A stretch of DNA of 64,000 nucleotides, from positions 653,638-717,637 of the forward strand of contig NZ_VYGV01000006.1 of the NCBI RefSeq assembly GCF_013387465.1. The letters run 5' to 3'. Source of the stretch: Hydrogenophaga aromaticivorans. GTDB lineage: Bacteria > Pseudomonadota > Gammaproteobacteria > Burkholderiales > Burkholderiaceae_C. The number at the start of each line of letters is the position of its first letter. The stretch's first letter is position 1. The notes below the pieces were generated by a model. The model did not search any database. It was not told the origin of the DNA and saw only the letters and a program-made list of their open reading frames with translations. The translations under genes and the position numbers were made by a program. Positions 17,273 through 25,856 of the stretch are shown here, one piece after another.

Positions 17273-19054
17273 ATGAAAAAAGACACCCTTCGCATTGGCA
17301 GCGCCTCGGGCTTCTGGGGCGACTCTGAGTTCGCCGCCGCCCAACTGGTGCAGCACGGCAACATCGACGTCCTGGTGTTCGACTACCTGGCCGAAATCAC
17401 CATGTCGCTGCTCAGCCGCGCCCAGGCCAAGGATCCGGCACTGGGCTATGCACCGGATTTCGTGACCACCCTCCAGCCCCTGATGAAGGAGATCAAATCA
17501 CGCGGCATCAAGGTCATTGCCAATGCCGGCGGCGTCAACCCGTCGGCCTGCCGCGCCGCGCTGGTGGCGGCAGCCCAGGCCGAAGGTGTCGATCTGAAAA
17601 TCGCCGCCGTGCTGGGCGACGACCTGATGCCTCAGGTAGAGGCACTGCGCTCGGCCAACACCCAGGAGATGTTCGCGGGCAGCCCCTTTCCACAAAAGGT
17701 CATGAGCGCCAACGCCTATCTGGGCGCCTTCCCGATCGCCGCGGCGCTCGATGCCGGCGCCGACATCGTGGTCACGGGCCGCTGCGTCGACAGCGCGGTC
17801 ACGCTGGCGCCGCTGATCCATGCCTTTGGCTGGGCCGCCACCGACCACGATCTGCTCGCGCAGGGCAGCTTGGCCGGCCACCTGATCGAGTGCGGCACAC
17901 AGACCACCGGCGGCAACTACACCGACTGGGAGTCGGTACCGGGCTGGGACGACATGGGTTTTCCCGTCGCCGAGTGCCGCGCCGACGGCAGCTTCGTCAT
18001 CACCAAGCCCGAAGGCTCGGGTGGGCTGGTCTGCCCCTCCACGGTGGGCGAGCAGATGCTCTATGAAATCGGCGACCCGCGCGCCTACATCCTGCCCGAT
18101 GTGGTGTGCGACTTCACCGGCGTGACGCTGACGCAGATCGGCCCCGACCGCGTCGAGGTCAAGGGCGCGCGCGGCCTCCCTCCGACCGATCAGGCCAAAG
18201 TCAGCGTCACCTACGCCGACGGCTTTCGGGCCATGAGCCTGTTCATGATCGGCGGCATCGATGCCGGCGCCAAGGCGCAGCGCGTGGGCGCCGCCACACT
18301 GGCGCGCATGCGGCGCCACTATGCGCAGCGCGGTTGGCCCGACTTCACCGAAACCTGTGTCGAGGCCATCGGCGCCGAAGATACCTACGGCCCCCACGCG
18401 CGGCCCAATGCGCGCGAAGTGATGCTCAAGGTCGGCGTGCGCCACCCGGTCAAGGACGCGCTCGAACTGTTTTCGCGCGAAGTGGCGCCGATGGCCCTGA
18501 TGTCGGCCCCGGCCATCACGGGCTTCACCGGTGGCCGACCCAAGGTGCAACCAGTGGTTCGGCTGTTTTCCTGTCTGATCCCCAAGACCCAGGTGGCCGC
18601 GCGCATCGACATGGGCGACCAGACCGTGGCGGCACCGCCATGGCACGGCCAGGCGTTTGATCCGGCGACCCTGCCCCAGGTCGGCGGCCCGCTGCCTGCC
18701 GCCGACGCCTATGCGCGCGGCACGCGGATAGTGCCGCTGGTGAAGCTGGCCTGGGGCCGCAGCGGCGACAAGGGCGACGCCGCCAACATCGGCATCCTGG
18801 CGCGCCAGCCCGATTACCTGCCCTTCATCCGCGCCGCCCTGAGCGAGCAGGCGGTGGCGGCCTGGTTCGCCCACCTCGTCAAGGGCAGCGTGCAGCGCTT
18901 CGATTTGCCCGGCACGCACGCGCTGAATTTTCTGATGCACGAAGCCCTGGGCGGCGGCGGCATCGCTTCGGTTCGCATGGACTCGCAGGGCAAAGCCTTT
19001 GCGCAGATGCTGCTCGATTTTCCGGTACCCATTCCAGCCGACATGGCTCTTTGA
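17273..19054 (+). CDS. Acyclic terpene utilization AtuA family protein (DUF1446)
   Basis: 593 residues. The N-terminal two thirds match the AtuA/DUF1446 family: LRIGSASGFWGDSEFAAAQL, VLVFDYLAEITMSLL, IANAGGVNPSACR, VTGRCVDSAVTLAPLIH. The C-terminal 110 residues form the second AtuA-associated domain, with LAWGRSGDKGDAANIGILAR. AtuA is needed for acyclic terpene use in Pseudomonas but its reaction is not settled. Finding it beside a geranyl-CoA-type carboxylase is the best evidence for the pathway assignment of this operon. A GGAG ribosome site lies before the ATG. Confidence 0.92.
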   Translation: MKKDTLRIGSASGFWGDSEFAAAQLVQHGNIDVLVFDYLAEITMSLLSRAQAKDPALGYAPDFVTTLQPLMKEIKSRGIKVIANAGGVNPSACRAALVAAAQAEGVDLKIAAVLGDDLMPQVEALRSANTQEMFAGSPFPQKVMSANAYLGAFPIAAALDAGADIVVTGRCVDSAVTLAPLIHAFGWAATDHDLLAQGSLAGHLIECGTQTTGGNYTDWESVPGWDDMGFPVAECRADGSFVITKPEGSGGLVCPSTVGEQMLYEIGDPRAYILPDVVCDFTGVTLTQIGPDRVEVKGARGLPPTDQAKVSVTYADGFRAMSLFMIGGIDAGAKAQRVGAATLARMRRHYAQRGWPDFTETCVEAIGAEDTYGPHARPNAREVMLKVGVRHPVKDALELFSREVAPMALMSAPAITGFTGGRPKVQPVVRLFSCLIPKTQVAARIDMGDQTVAAPPWHGQAFDPATLPQVGGPLPAADAYARGTRIVPLVKLAWGRSGDKGDAANIGILARQPDYLPFIRAALSEQAVAAWFAHLVKGSVQRFDLPGTHALNFLMHEALGGGGIASVRMDSQGKAFAQMLLDFPVPIPADMAL

Positions 19055-19092
19055 GAACGTTCACCCACTAACCCAAGACGGAGACACAAACC

Positions 19093-20286
19093 ATGAACAC
19101 CCCGGCCACCACCGCCATTGCCAACACCGCTTCCGCAGCCCTGCGTGATCGCATCCGCGACGTGCAGGAAGCCGCCCGCGGCGTCACCACCCTGTACCCA
19201 CGCAGCTACATCCTGCAGTGCATCAAGGAAGACCGCTTCCCCGACGAGCTGTGGCAAAAGCTCGGCGAATTCGGCCTGCTAGGCCTGTCGGTTCCGGAAG
19301 AGTACGGCGGCTCAGGCGGCGGCGTGCTGGAGATCACCGCGCTCAATGAAGCCCTGGCGCTGGCCGGCGTTCCCACGCTGTTTCTGGTCGTCACCGGCCT
19401 GGGCCGGGTGCCAATCATGCGCAACGGCACACCCGAGCAAATCCGCAAGTTCGTCACGCCCACCTGCACCGGCGAGAAGAAACTGTGCTTTGCCATCACC
19501 GAACCCAATGCCGGCACCAACAGCTTTGCCATGACCACGCTGGCCACACCGGACGGCGATGGCTGGGTGCTCAATGGCCAGAAGGTCTTCATTTCTGGCG
19601 CGCGCGATGCCGACTACATGCTGGTGATCGCACGCACTACCAAGGCAGGCGAGGTGAAGCACCGCACCGACGGCATCTCGCTGTTCGTGCTCGACATGAA
19701 AACGCCCGGCATCCAGCTGACGCAACTCAACATCCAGGTCGAGACCGCCGAGCGCCAGTACATGGTGTTCTTTGACAACGTCAAGCTGCCCGCCGACGCG
19801 CTGATCGGCGAGGCCGGCAAGGGCGCCAAGCTGATGTTCGAAGGCCTGAACTCGGAGCGCCTGCTGGCCGCCGGAGCCGCCATCGGCCTGGGCGACTATG
19901 CGCTGGCCAAGGCGGTGGCCTATGCCAAGGATCGCAAGCCCTTCGGCAAGCCGATCGGCTCCTACCAGGCACTGCAGCACCGCATGGCGCAGGCCAAGGC
20001 GCAGATCGAGGCAGCGCGGCTAATGACCTACAACGCCGCCGAGCGCTTCGACGCCGGAGAGGATGCCGGCGCCCACGCCAACATGGCCAAGTTGCTGGGC
20101 TCGCAAGCGGCGGTGGCCGCCGTCGAGGCCGCGCTGCAAACCCACGGCGGTTACGGGTTCGACCGCGACTACGACATTGTTACGCTGTGGCCCATGGTGC
20201 GCCTGCTGGAAATCGCGCCCATCAACAACGAGATGCTGCTCAACTACATCGGCGAACATGTGCTGGGCTTGCCGAAGTCGTACTGA
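19093..20286 (+). CDS. Acyl-CoA dehydrogenase
   Basis: 397 residues; fourth acyl-CoA dehydrogenase-like gene of the cluster. It has LLGLSVPEEYGGSGGG, AITEPNAGTNSFAMTT, GQKVFISGARDADYMLVIAR, RKPFGKPIGSYQALQHRMA and the C-terminal QTHGGYGFDRDYDIVTLWPMVR. At the usual YGGxxEI position it reads IAPINNEMLLNYIGEHVLGLP, which still offers a glutamate. The gene follows the AtuA-family gene by 38 bp with a GGAG-type ribosome site. The substrate is unknown; a late step in the shortened branched chain is possible. Confidence 0.93.
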   Translation: MNTPATTAIANTASAALRDRIRDVQEAARGVTTLYPRSYILQCIKEDRFPDELWQKLGEFGLLGLSVPEEYGGSGGGVLEITALNEALALAGVPTLFLVVTGLGRVPIMRNGTPEQIRKFVTPTCTGEKKLCFAITEPNAGTNSFAMTTLATPDGDGWVLNGQKVFISGARDADYMLVIARTTKAGEVKHRTDGISLFVLDMKTPGIQLTQLNIQVETAERQYMVFFDNVKLPADALIGEAGKGAKLMFEGLNSERLLAAGAAIGLGDYALAKAVAYAKDRKPFGKPIGSYQALQHRMAQAKAQIEAARLMTYNAAERFDAGEDAGAHANMAKLLGSQAAVAAVEAALQTHGGYGFDRDYDIVTLWPMVRLLEIAPINNEMLLNYIGEHVLGLPKSY

Positions 20287-20421
20287 GCCGATGGTCGTCA
20301 TCCCCGGCGCCGACCACCCGGACCAAGGTTCGCAACACGGTCGAGTCCTCCGTCCGCCGCTTTCGGGCTGGCCTGAGCTTACGAACCGGCACCTTTGGCA
20401 GGCGTCGCTACTCGTTTGCGG

Positions 20422-21084
20422 ATGATGTGTGCCGCGCGCTCCCTTCCCACTTTCGCAGCAACCAAGCGGCCGCGAGGCCGCCCACGCAAGACGCCGCAAG
20501 AGCGAAATGAAGGCAACCGCCGCCAAGATATCGTCAAGGCTGCGGCCAAACTGTTTCGACGCAACGGCTTCAACGGCACGAGCACGCGCGACATCGCCTG
20601 CGCCGTTGGCATGCATTCCGGATCACTGTTTTGTCACTTCAAAAGCAAGGATGCGCTGTTGTATGAGGTGATGCAGGAAGGCATGCGTAGCGCGCTGGCG
20701 CGCCAGACGATCGTGCTCCTTGCCGAACATGACGCTGCGACTACGCTGCGGCAATTGATCCGATCGCATTTCGATACGCTACTGGGGCCAAGCAGCGACT
20801 TCATGCATGCGGTGCTCTACGAGTCCCGCTCTCTCAACACAAGGCAGCACAACGTCATCGCGAAGCTGCAAGGTGACTACGAAGCGACATGGACGCCCGT
20901 GCTCCAAGAACTCGCGTCGACCGGCTGCTTGCAAGGCGAGGTGTCGCTTGCGCGCCATTTGATCTTCGGACTATTGAACGGGTCAGCGCTGTGGTTCAAT
21001 CCTAAAAAGGGAATCTCGATTGATGACCTGACCGACGCAGTGGTAGCCCTGTGCATACAAGCCCCCCCGGCAATCCGGACTTGA
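20422..21084 (+). CDS. TetR/AcrR-family transcriptional regulator
   Basis: About 220 residues from the ATG pair at 20422/20425; a TTG at 20395 is also possible. It begins with a basic arm KRPRGRPRKTPQERNEG of AT-hook type, then the helix-turn-helix AAKLFRRNGFNGTSTRDIACAVGMHSGSLFCHFKSKDALL. The ligand domain (HFDTLLGPSSDFMHAVLYESRSL) resembles that of the first TetR protein of this window (SHLKALLGTRLDAMTVLLYEWRSL), so the two may be paralogues sensing related acyl-CoAs. It closes the catabolic block and is followed by insertion sequences. Confidence 0.88.
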   Translation: MMCAARSLPTFAATKRPRGRPRKTPQERNEGNRRQDIVKAAAKLFRRNGFNGTSTRDIACAVGMHSGSLFCHFKSKDALLYEVMQEGMRSALARQTIVLLAEHDAATTLRQLIRSHFDTLLGPSSDFMHAVLYESRSLNTRQHNVIAKLQGDYEATWTPVLQELASTGCLQGEVSLARHLIFGLLNGSALWFNPKKGISIDDLTDAVVALCIQAPPAIRT

Positions 21085-21243
21085 TTTTGTTAGCCTGAAG
21101 TCCCCTCGAATTTCTGAGCCAGTCAGATGGCATGGTCACCCCACCTATCACGTGCTGTGCAGTGCACTCGATCTCGGTCTCTGGCTTGAACAGGCAGCGG
21201 ATGCCAAAGTGAGGGTGTTTCCACCCCACTTTGGAGGTTCATC

Positions 21244-21370
21244 ATGTTCGAAGCAGCATCGCTCCCCATCATTGGCCTGGATATCGCAAAGAGCATCTTT
21301 CAAGTTTACCAGGTGGATTCACAGGCGGGTGAGATTCGACGTCATCAGGTCAGGCGGGCAAAGGTCTTAG
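21244..21370 (+). pseudogene. IS110-family transposase, N-terminal remnant
   Basis: The frame MFEAASLPIIGLDIAKSIFQ followed by HQVRRAKVL is the N-terminus of an IS110-type (DEDD) transposase, including the first catalytic aspartate in GLDIAK. It is broken at 21370 by the left end of an IS701-family element. Rejoining across that element (23970 onward) gives only three more codons and a stop, so the gene was already truncated before the second insertion. Confidence 0.75.
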
Positions 21371-21392
21371 TCTTACTGTGTCACAAGAGCAG

Positions 21393-22515
21393 GGCGGATT
21401 CAAGTCTGAAGTGCAACACCTGCCACCGAGTAAGGTCCGCAGATGCAAAGCACCCCATCCAAGCGCTATCAACAGCTTCAGCCTGAAGACCGCGTGACCC
21501 TGGCCAGTCTGGCCCAGCAAAAGTACAGCGTTCGCGCCATGGCCCAAGTCTTGGGTCGTTCACCAAGCACCATCAGCCGGGAGCTGCGGCGCAACGCTCA
21601 GCCCGCAGGCTACGCGAGCACCACAGCGCGTGCCTGCGCCCGACGGCGACGCCTGCAAGGCCGCCCACAGGGCAAGCTCCATCGCGATGGCATCCTGTTC
21701 GGGTTGATGCGCCACTTTCTGGGCGAGCGCTGGTCGCCTGAACAGATTGCCCTGACACTGGCCTGCATCCTCCCCAGAGGCCATGAGCACCGCGTGTCAC
21801 ACGAGACCATCTACAACTGCATCTACGCCCAGCCCGTGGGCGAGCTCAAGCGCGAGCTGATCGCCACCCTGCGCCACGCCCACAACAAGCGCGTACCTCG
21901 CAGCAAAGGGCAAGACCGGCGCGGTCAGATCCCCGACATGGTGAGCATCCACCTGCGTCCGCCTGAGATTGAGGATCGGCAGTTTCCGGGCCACTGGGAA
22001 GGCGATCTCATCAAGGGAGCGGCCAACGCCAGTGCGGTGGGCACCTTGGTCGAGCGCACCAGCAGGCTGCTCATGCTCATCAAACTGCCTGAGTTCAAAC
22101 CTGCCAGCGCAGCCAACGTGATGCAGGCCTTCTCTGACAAGCTGCTGGGGATCGCAGCGCCCATGCGCCAGAGCATGACGTACGACCAGGGCCGGGAGAT
22201 GGCGATGCACAAGGAGCTCAGCCGCCGCACGGAAATCGCGGTGTACTTCTGCGACCCGCACAGCCCATGGCAGCGCGGCTCCAACGAGAACACCAATGGG
22301 CTGGTGCGTCAGTACCTGCCCAAGGGCACCGATCTCTCAGGCTACAGCCAGGAGCAACTCGATGCCATTGCCGATCAGATCAACAACCGACCTCGCAAAG
22401 GTCTGGGCGTACGATCCCCGCTGGCGGTCTATCGAGAACTCCTGCTCAACAGCCCGCAACATTCCACCCTCGTTCATTGAACCCCAGGGTGTTGCACTTC
22501 AGACTTGAATCCGCC
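21393..22515. mobile_element. IS30-family insertion sequence with CAG target duplication
   Basis: A 1123-bp element with nearly perfect terminal inverted repeats of about 27 bp that begin GGCGGATTCAAGTCTGAAG at the left; the right end reads the complement (CTTCAGACTTGAATCCGCC). Direct repeats CAG flank it at 21390-21392 and 22516-22518. It is inserted close to the left end of the IS701 element, after that element arrived. It looks complete and recent, since transposase and both ends are intact. Confidence 0.9.
21443..22480 (+). CDS. IS30-family transposase
   Basis: 345 residues, a full-length family member. The N-terminal helix-turn-helix is LAQQKYSVRAMAQVLGRSPSTISRELRRN. The DDE catalytic triad is seen as the aspartate in HWEGDLIKG, the aspartate in MTYDQGREM and the glutamate in RGSNENTNGLVRQYLPKGTD. 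No frameshift or stop is present, so it is probably active. It is the only gene of the element. Confidence 0.95.
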   Translation: MQSTPSKRYQQLQPEDRVTLASLAQQKYSVRAMAQVLGRSPSTISRELRRNAQPAGYASTTARACARRRRLQGRPQGKLHRDGILFGLMRHFLGERWSPEQIALTLACILPRGHEHRVSHETIYNCIYAQPVGELKRELIATLRHAHNKRVPRSKGQDRRGQIPDMVSIHLRPPEIEDRQFPGHWEGDLIKGAANASAVGTLVERTSRLLMLIKLPEFKPASAANVMQAFSDKLLGIAAPMRQSMTYDQGREMAMHKELSRRTEIAVYFCDPHSPWQRGSNENTNGLVRQYLPKGTDLSGYSQEQLDAIADQINNRPRKGLGVRSPLAVYRELLLNSPQHSTLVH

Positions 22516-23908
22516 CAGTTTTTCGCTTGCCCTTCCGTAGCAGGGGCACTGACCGAGACGAGCGATCAGTTGGTAGCTCAGTCGATGACGCAGTGTCGTG
22601 ATCGACGTCGCCACGTGGCGCTGCGCGCGTAGGACTTCCGCGGGGGATGTAATCCTCGGGAAGGGCAGGTACTTGGCGTTCGATGAAGTTTTTTTTACCG
22701 CCGACAGACTTGTCGGCGGCGAGGCGTTCGGCCATGAGGAATCCGTAGGCCGCGATGCTCAACGCGGCGTGATGATGGAACCCCCGCCATCCTCGGCCCT
22801 CGTAGTGGCCGAGGCCGAAATCCTGCTTCAGATCCTGGTAGTCACGCTCGATGCGCCAACGCTGATGGGCGATGTCGACCAACTCGTGGATCGAGGTGTC
22901 CTCTGGCAGGGTGGACAAGAAGTACTTGCTTGGCTCAGCGTCGCTTGCCGGCCACTCGATGAGCAGCCACTGCTCGGGACGCAGACGTGCCTTGCCCGTA
23001 TTGCCACCAGCGTGGCGCACTCGCACGGCCGCAAAGCGGCCGTTCAGTGAATCGTTGGTTCCCTCGCGCCAGTTGATGTTCTGGAACGCTCGGCTTGGCA
23101 ACGACTGCGCCAACGCCTTGACGCTCATCGGTTGCAGTGCCGCCGTGCGCCTGGGCATCACTGGCGGTCGGCCCATGCCGCTGTAAGGCATGGGTGGCAG
23201 CGGCTGAACACCAGGCGGCCAGACCACGACGGCAGATGTGACACCTACCGTATAGAGCAAGCCCATATCGCTGAGCGCCTGGCGCAAGGTGTTGTCCACG
23301 CCGTAGCCGGCATCAGCCAGCACGCAGTGGCGCGGCGCGCCTTCGTCCAGCAGAGAGCGCAACTGCTGCAATGCGATCTGCGTCTTCGTGGCGAAGCGCA
23401 CTTCATCTGGAACGCCGGCCTTGGCACGCCGTTCAGGATCCGCCGCCCAGTCATTGGGCAGGTACAACTGCCAAGCCACGGGCAAGCTGCCCTGCTTGCT
23501 CGCAAGCGAGATACTCACGGCCACTTGGCAATTGTCCTGCTTGCCGAGCATCCCGCAGTACTGACGGGTGACACCGACCGAGTGACGACCCTTCTTCGGG
23601 AACCCGGTGTCGTCGATGATCCACCAGCCGCCCTGGCTGAAGTCCATCTTGGGCATCACCCACTGGCACACGCGGCGCAGCATCTGGGTGTCTGACCACT
23701 CTGCCTTGGCCACGAAGTGGTGCAGTGCTTGATGCCGTGCGCTGGCGTGTGTCGGATCCACTCTCGCAGCCATCGGCTCCACGCTCTTGCGCGGCAGGGG
23801 GAGCATCAGGCCCGTGCAGTAGCCCCGAAGGCCGGCGTGCCGGTCTGCGTGACCCAAGCCTGCGCTCAGGTGTTCAAGGTAGAGATCAAAGCGTTCCGCT
23901 GCACTCAT
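22499..23908 (-). CDS. IS701-family transposase with its last five residues supplied by the IS30 end
   Basis: 469 residues; DDE-type transposase with WWIIDDTGFPKKGRHSVGV (first aspartate), CVLADAGYGVD (second) and HQRWRIERDYQDLKQDFGLGHYEGRGW (glutamate region). The IS30 element entered just before the stop codon. The frame now runs into the IS30 inverted repeat and ends GRIQV; without the insertion it would have ended ALVTQ just inside the IS701 end. The protein keeps exactly the same length and probably still works. Two ATGs lie near the start; 23908 fits the family N-terminus. Confidence 0.9.
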   Translation of the reverse strand: MSAAERFDLYLEHLSAGLGHADRHAGLRGYCTGLMLPLPRKSVEPMAARVDPTHASARHQALHHFVAKAEWSDTQMLRRVCQWVMPKMDFSQGGWWIIDDTGFPKKGRHSVGVTRQYCGMLGKQDNCQVAVSISLASKQGSLPVAWQLYLPNDWAADPERRAKAGVPDEVRFATKTQIALQQLRSLLDEGAPRHCVLADAGYGVDNTLRQALSDMGLLYTVGVTSAVVVWPPGVQPLPPMPYSGMGRPPVMPRRTAALQPMSVKALAQSLPSRAFQNINWREGTNDSLNGRFAAVRVRHAGGNTGKARLRPEQWLLIEWPASDAEPSKYFLSTLPEDTSIHELVDIAHQRWRIERDYQDLKQDFGLGHYEGRGWRGFHHHAALSIAAYGFLMAERLAADKSVGGKKNFIERQVPALPEDYIPRGSPTRAAPRGDVDHDTASSTELPTDRSSRSVPLLRKGKRKTGRIQV

Positions 23909-23969
23909 AGATCCTCCAGCTCGAAGTCTGGAAGATCGAATTATGTCATTTATGACACAGTAAGATTAG

Positions 23970-24149
23970 CAGGCTACTGAAATACCCCTGCCGAAGCTGA
24001 CCGCCTCAGCACGATGAGCCAGTTTCGGAAGATTTGGTCGGTCGCGGTCGCGCCATGCGCCATCCAGGGGGGCTGTTTTACGCATTTGCAGGGCTTTTTA
24101 CGCTCATCTGGCGCTCACTGCGCACCCTCCAGACGGACTTGTTGCGGGT
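23970..24149. other. Non-coding stretch after the IS nest
   Basis: No recognisable gene or RNA. The first bases (CAGGCTACTGAAATACCCC) resemble the terminal sequence of some insertion sequences, so this may be the edge of a further, older element. Beyond that I see nothing I can name. Confidence 0.35.
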
Positions 24150-24356
24150 TTGATCGCCGACCTCGTTGCTCTGTTCTGTGTCGCAATCCTCCTGCTCTTT
24201 GTGTTTGCTGGAGTCGGCGTGTTTGTCGTGGGTGGCGCCATGTTCGTCGGGCTCGTCTGGGTGGCGCTTTCGCTGCCGTACTTGCTCGTCGTGCTCGTTC
24301 CATTGGCACTTGTCTGGGTGTTCATCGCGATCGCGCGAAAGCTTGATGCCAAGTAG
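24150..24356 (+). CDS. Possible small hydrophobic membrane protein
   Basis: A frame of 68 codons opening at TTG, whose product is almost wholly hydrophobic (two likely membrane spans: residues about 5-30 and 35-60) and ends ARKLDAK. There is no clear ribosome site and no family that I recognise. It fills part of an otherwise empty 500-bp stretch between the IS nest and the DUF2238 gene. It could be a real small protein or a chance frame in GC-rich DNA. An internal ATG at 24240 would give a product of about 38 residues. Confidence 0.3.
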   Translation: MIADLVALFCVAILLLFVFAGVGVFVVGGAMFVGLVWVALSLPYLLVVLVPLALVWVFIAIARKLDAK

Positions 24357-24506
24357 CTGCGCGGATTGGCTGCAGAATGTGCTCGCGCCCATGTTGGGAG
24401 AGCGTATGCCATTGGCTCGCGCCTCCGCCCGATGAAATGCCATTTTTCGCGGCAACTGATGCTTGATCGATACCAGCGGCCACCTTGAAATCAAGTATCG
24501 TGCCGC

Positions 24507-25235
24507 ATGATCTCCCACGGTCGCTACCTCGCCCTCCTCGCTGCGCTGTTCGCCGTGGTGTGGGTCGCGCTCGCCATCGACCCCTGGTACCGGGACGACT
24601 GGGCGCTTGAGAACGTGCTGGTCGTCGTGTTCGCGGTCGCGCTGTCGGCGTCGCGTCGCCGCTTTGTGATGTCGCGCCTGTCCTATACGCTGATCTTCCT
24701 GTTTCTCTGCCTGCACACGGTGGGTGCGCACTACACCTACGCCGAGGTTCCATACGACGCATGGATCAAGGCGCTGACTGGACGCTCGCTCAACGAAGTG
24801 ATGGGCTGGGAGCGCAATCACTTCGACCGCTTCGTGCACTTGATGTACGGGCTGCTGCTGGCCTATCCGATGCGCGAGCTGTTCCTGCGCGTGGCCGACG
24901 CCCGCGGCTTCTGGGGCTACTTCCTGCCTCTGGACATGACCCTCTCGACCTCTGCACTCTTCGAACTGTTCGAGTGGGCCGCGGCCGAGATCTTCGGCGG
25001 CGGCCTGGGGGTGGCCTACCTCGGAACCCAGGGCGACGTCTGGGATGCGCACAAGGACATGTCGCTGGCCGGTCTCGGCGCGTTCATCGCCATGCTGCTG
25101 ACTGCGCTCATCAACGCCCGCCTGCGCCGCGACTTCGCGCGCGAGTGGCAGGACAGCATGAGGGTCAAGCGCGCCGCACCTCTTGGCGAGAGCGAGACCG
25201 TGCGCATGCTGCGGTCGCGGGAGGCCGGGCGGTGA
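24507..25235 (+). CDS. DUF2238 (YjdF-like) integral membrane protein
   Basis: 242 residues with about six membrane spans. The family block HTVGAHYTYAEVPYD, then ERNHFDRFVHLMYGLLLAYP, ALFELFEWAAAE and LGTQGDVWDAHKDM is typical of DUF2238/YjdF proteins, whose function is unknown. The many conserved histidine, aspartate and glutamate residues within membrane segments suggest metal or proton handling, but that is inference. It overlaps the following gene by the GTGA start/stop, so the two are probably translated together. Confidence 0.88.
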   Translation: MISHGRYLALLAALFAVVWVALAIDPWYRDDWALENVLVVVFAVALSASRRRFVMSRLSYTLIFLFLCLHTVGAHYTYAEVPYDAWIKALTGRSLNEVMGWERNHFDRFVHLMYGLLLAYPMRELFLRVADARGFWGYFLPLDMTLSTSALFELFEWAAAEIFGGGLGVAYLGTQGDVWDAHKDMSLAGLGAFIAMLLTALINARLRRDFAREWQDSMRVKRAAPLGESETVRMLRSREAGR

Positions 25236-25747
25236 ACGAGATCGAAGTGCATGTGGCCGAGCTGGAGCAGTTCTTCGACCACATGGACGCGTCGCCGCTC
25301 GCGACCCGCAACCTCGATCCGCGCGCCGAGCGCTTCATCGTCGACGCGGCCAAGGACCTGCCGCGCGATGAGGCGCTCGGCCTGGTCGTGCATCTCGAAC
25401 ACCCGTCTTCCGAAACGGCATCCGTCAGCGACGCGGTCCACGCGCATTTCCACCTGCAGGGCGCCTCGGCGCGGCGGCGACTGCGCGAACTGTTCCGCCG
25501 CGGCAGGCTCAGCCTGTTGATCGGCCTGGCGTTCCTGGCCGCCACCCTCGCCGCGAGCAAGCTGGCCGAGAACTGGCTCGATCCGGGCGGCATGCTCGAG
25601 GTGGTGCGCGCCAGCCTGTCGATCGCCGGCTGGGTCGCGATGTGGCGGCCGATGGAACTATTCCTCTACGACTGGTGGCCGATCCGCGCCGAAGCGCGCC
25701 TCTTCGACCGACTGGCGTCCATGCCGGTGCGGTTGATGGCATCGTGA
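25232..25747 (+). CDS. Membrane protein coupled to the DUF2238 gene
   Basis: 171 residues from the GTG at 25232, which overlaps the stop of the previous gene. The first 85 residues are soluble and acidic (NEIEVHVAELEQFFDHMDASPL, then AKDLPRDEALGLVVHLEH). Two membrane spans follow: LSLLIGLAFLAATLAAS and VVRASLSIAGWVAMWRPMELFLYDWWPI. I do not recognise a named family with certainty. Gene pairs like this are seen in many proteobacteria next to other membrane genes; the function is unknown. Confidence 0.8.
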   Translation: MNEIEVHVAELEQFFDHMDASPLATRNLDPRAERFIVDAAKDLPRDEALGLVVHLEHPSSETASVSDAVHAHFHLQGASARRRLRELFRRGRLSLLIGLAFLAATLAASKLAENWLDPGGMLEVVRASLSIAGWVAMWRPMELFLYDWWPIRAEARLFDRLASMPVRLMAS

Positions 25748-25856
25748 CAGTCGGTCTAACTGCCCCGCCGCACGCCCTGCGCAAGAGAGGCCGCATCGCA
25801 GCCAGACGCGCACCGTGGCCCAACAATCAACCATTCCCTGCAAACGGAGCCCCAGC

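Larger units (their letters stand above)
21371..23965. mobile_element. IS701-family insertion sequence, interrupted by an IS30-family element
   Basis: Both ends carry the inverted repeat TCTTACTGTGTCA (21371-21383, and its complement at 23953-23965). The element is flanked by direct repeats TTAG (21367-21370 and 23966-23969), which fits the YTAG target preference known for IS701. Without the internal IS30 and its duplication the element is about 1469 bp, normal for the family. Its single transposase gene is on the minus strand. Confidence 0.88.

Noticed and set aside
23970..24000. Continuation of the IS110 transposase beyond the IS701 element
   Set aside because: Joining across the TTAG site gives only three codons before a stop and no further transposase similarity.
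24078..25052. Antisense frame of 324 codons opposite the DUF2238 gene
   Set aside because: The sense strand encodes a recognised membrane family; the antisense product is low-complexity and His/Gln-rich.
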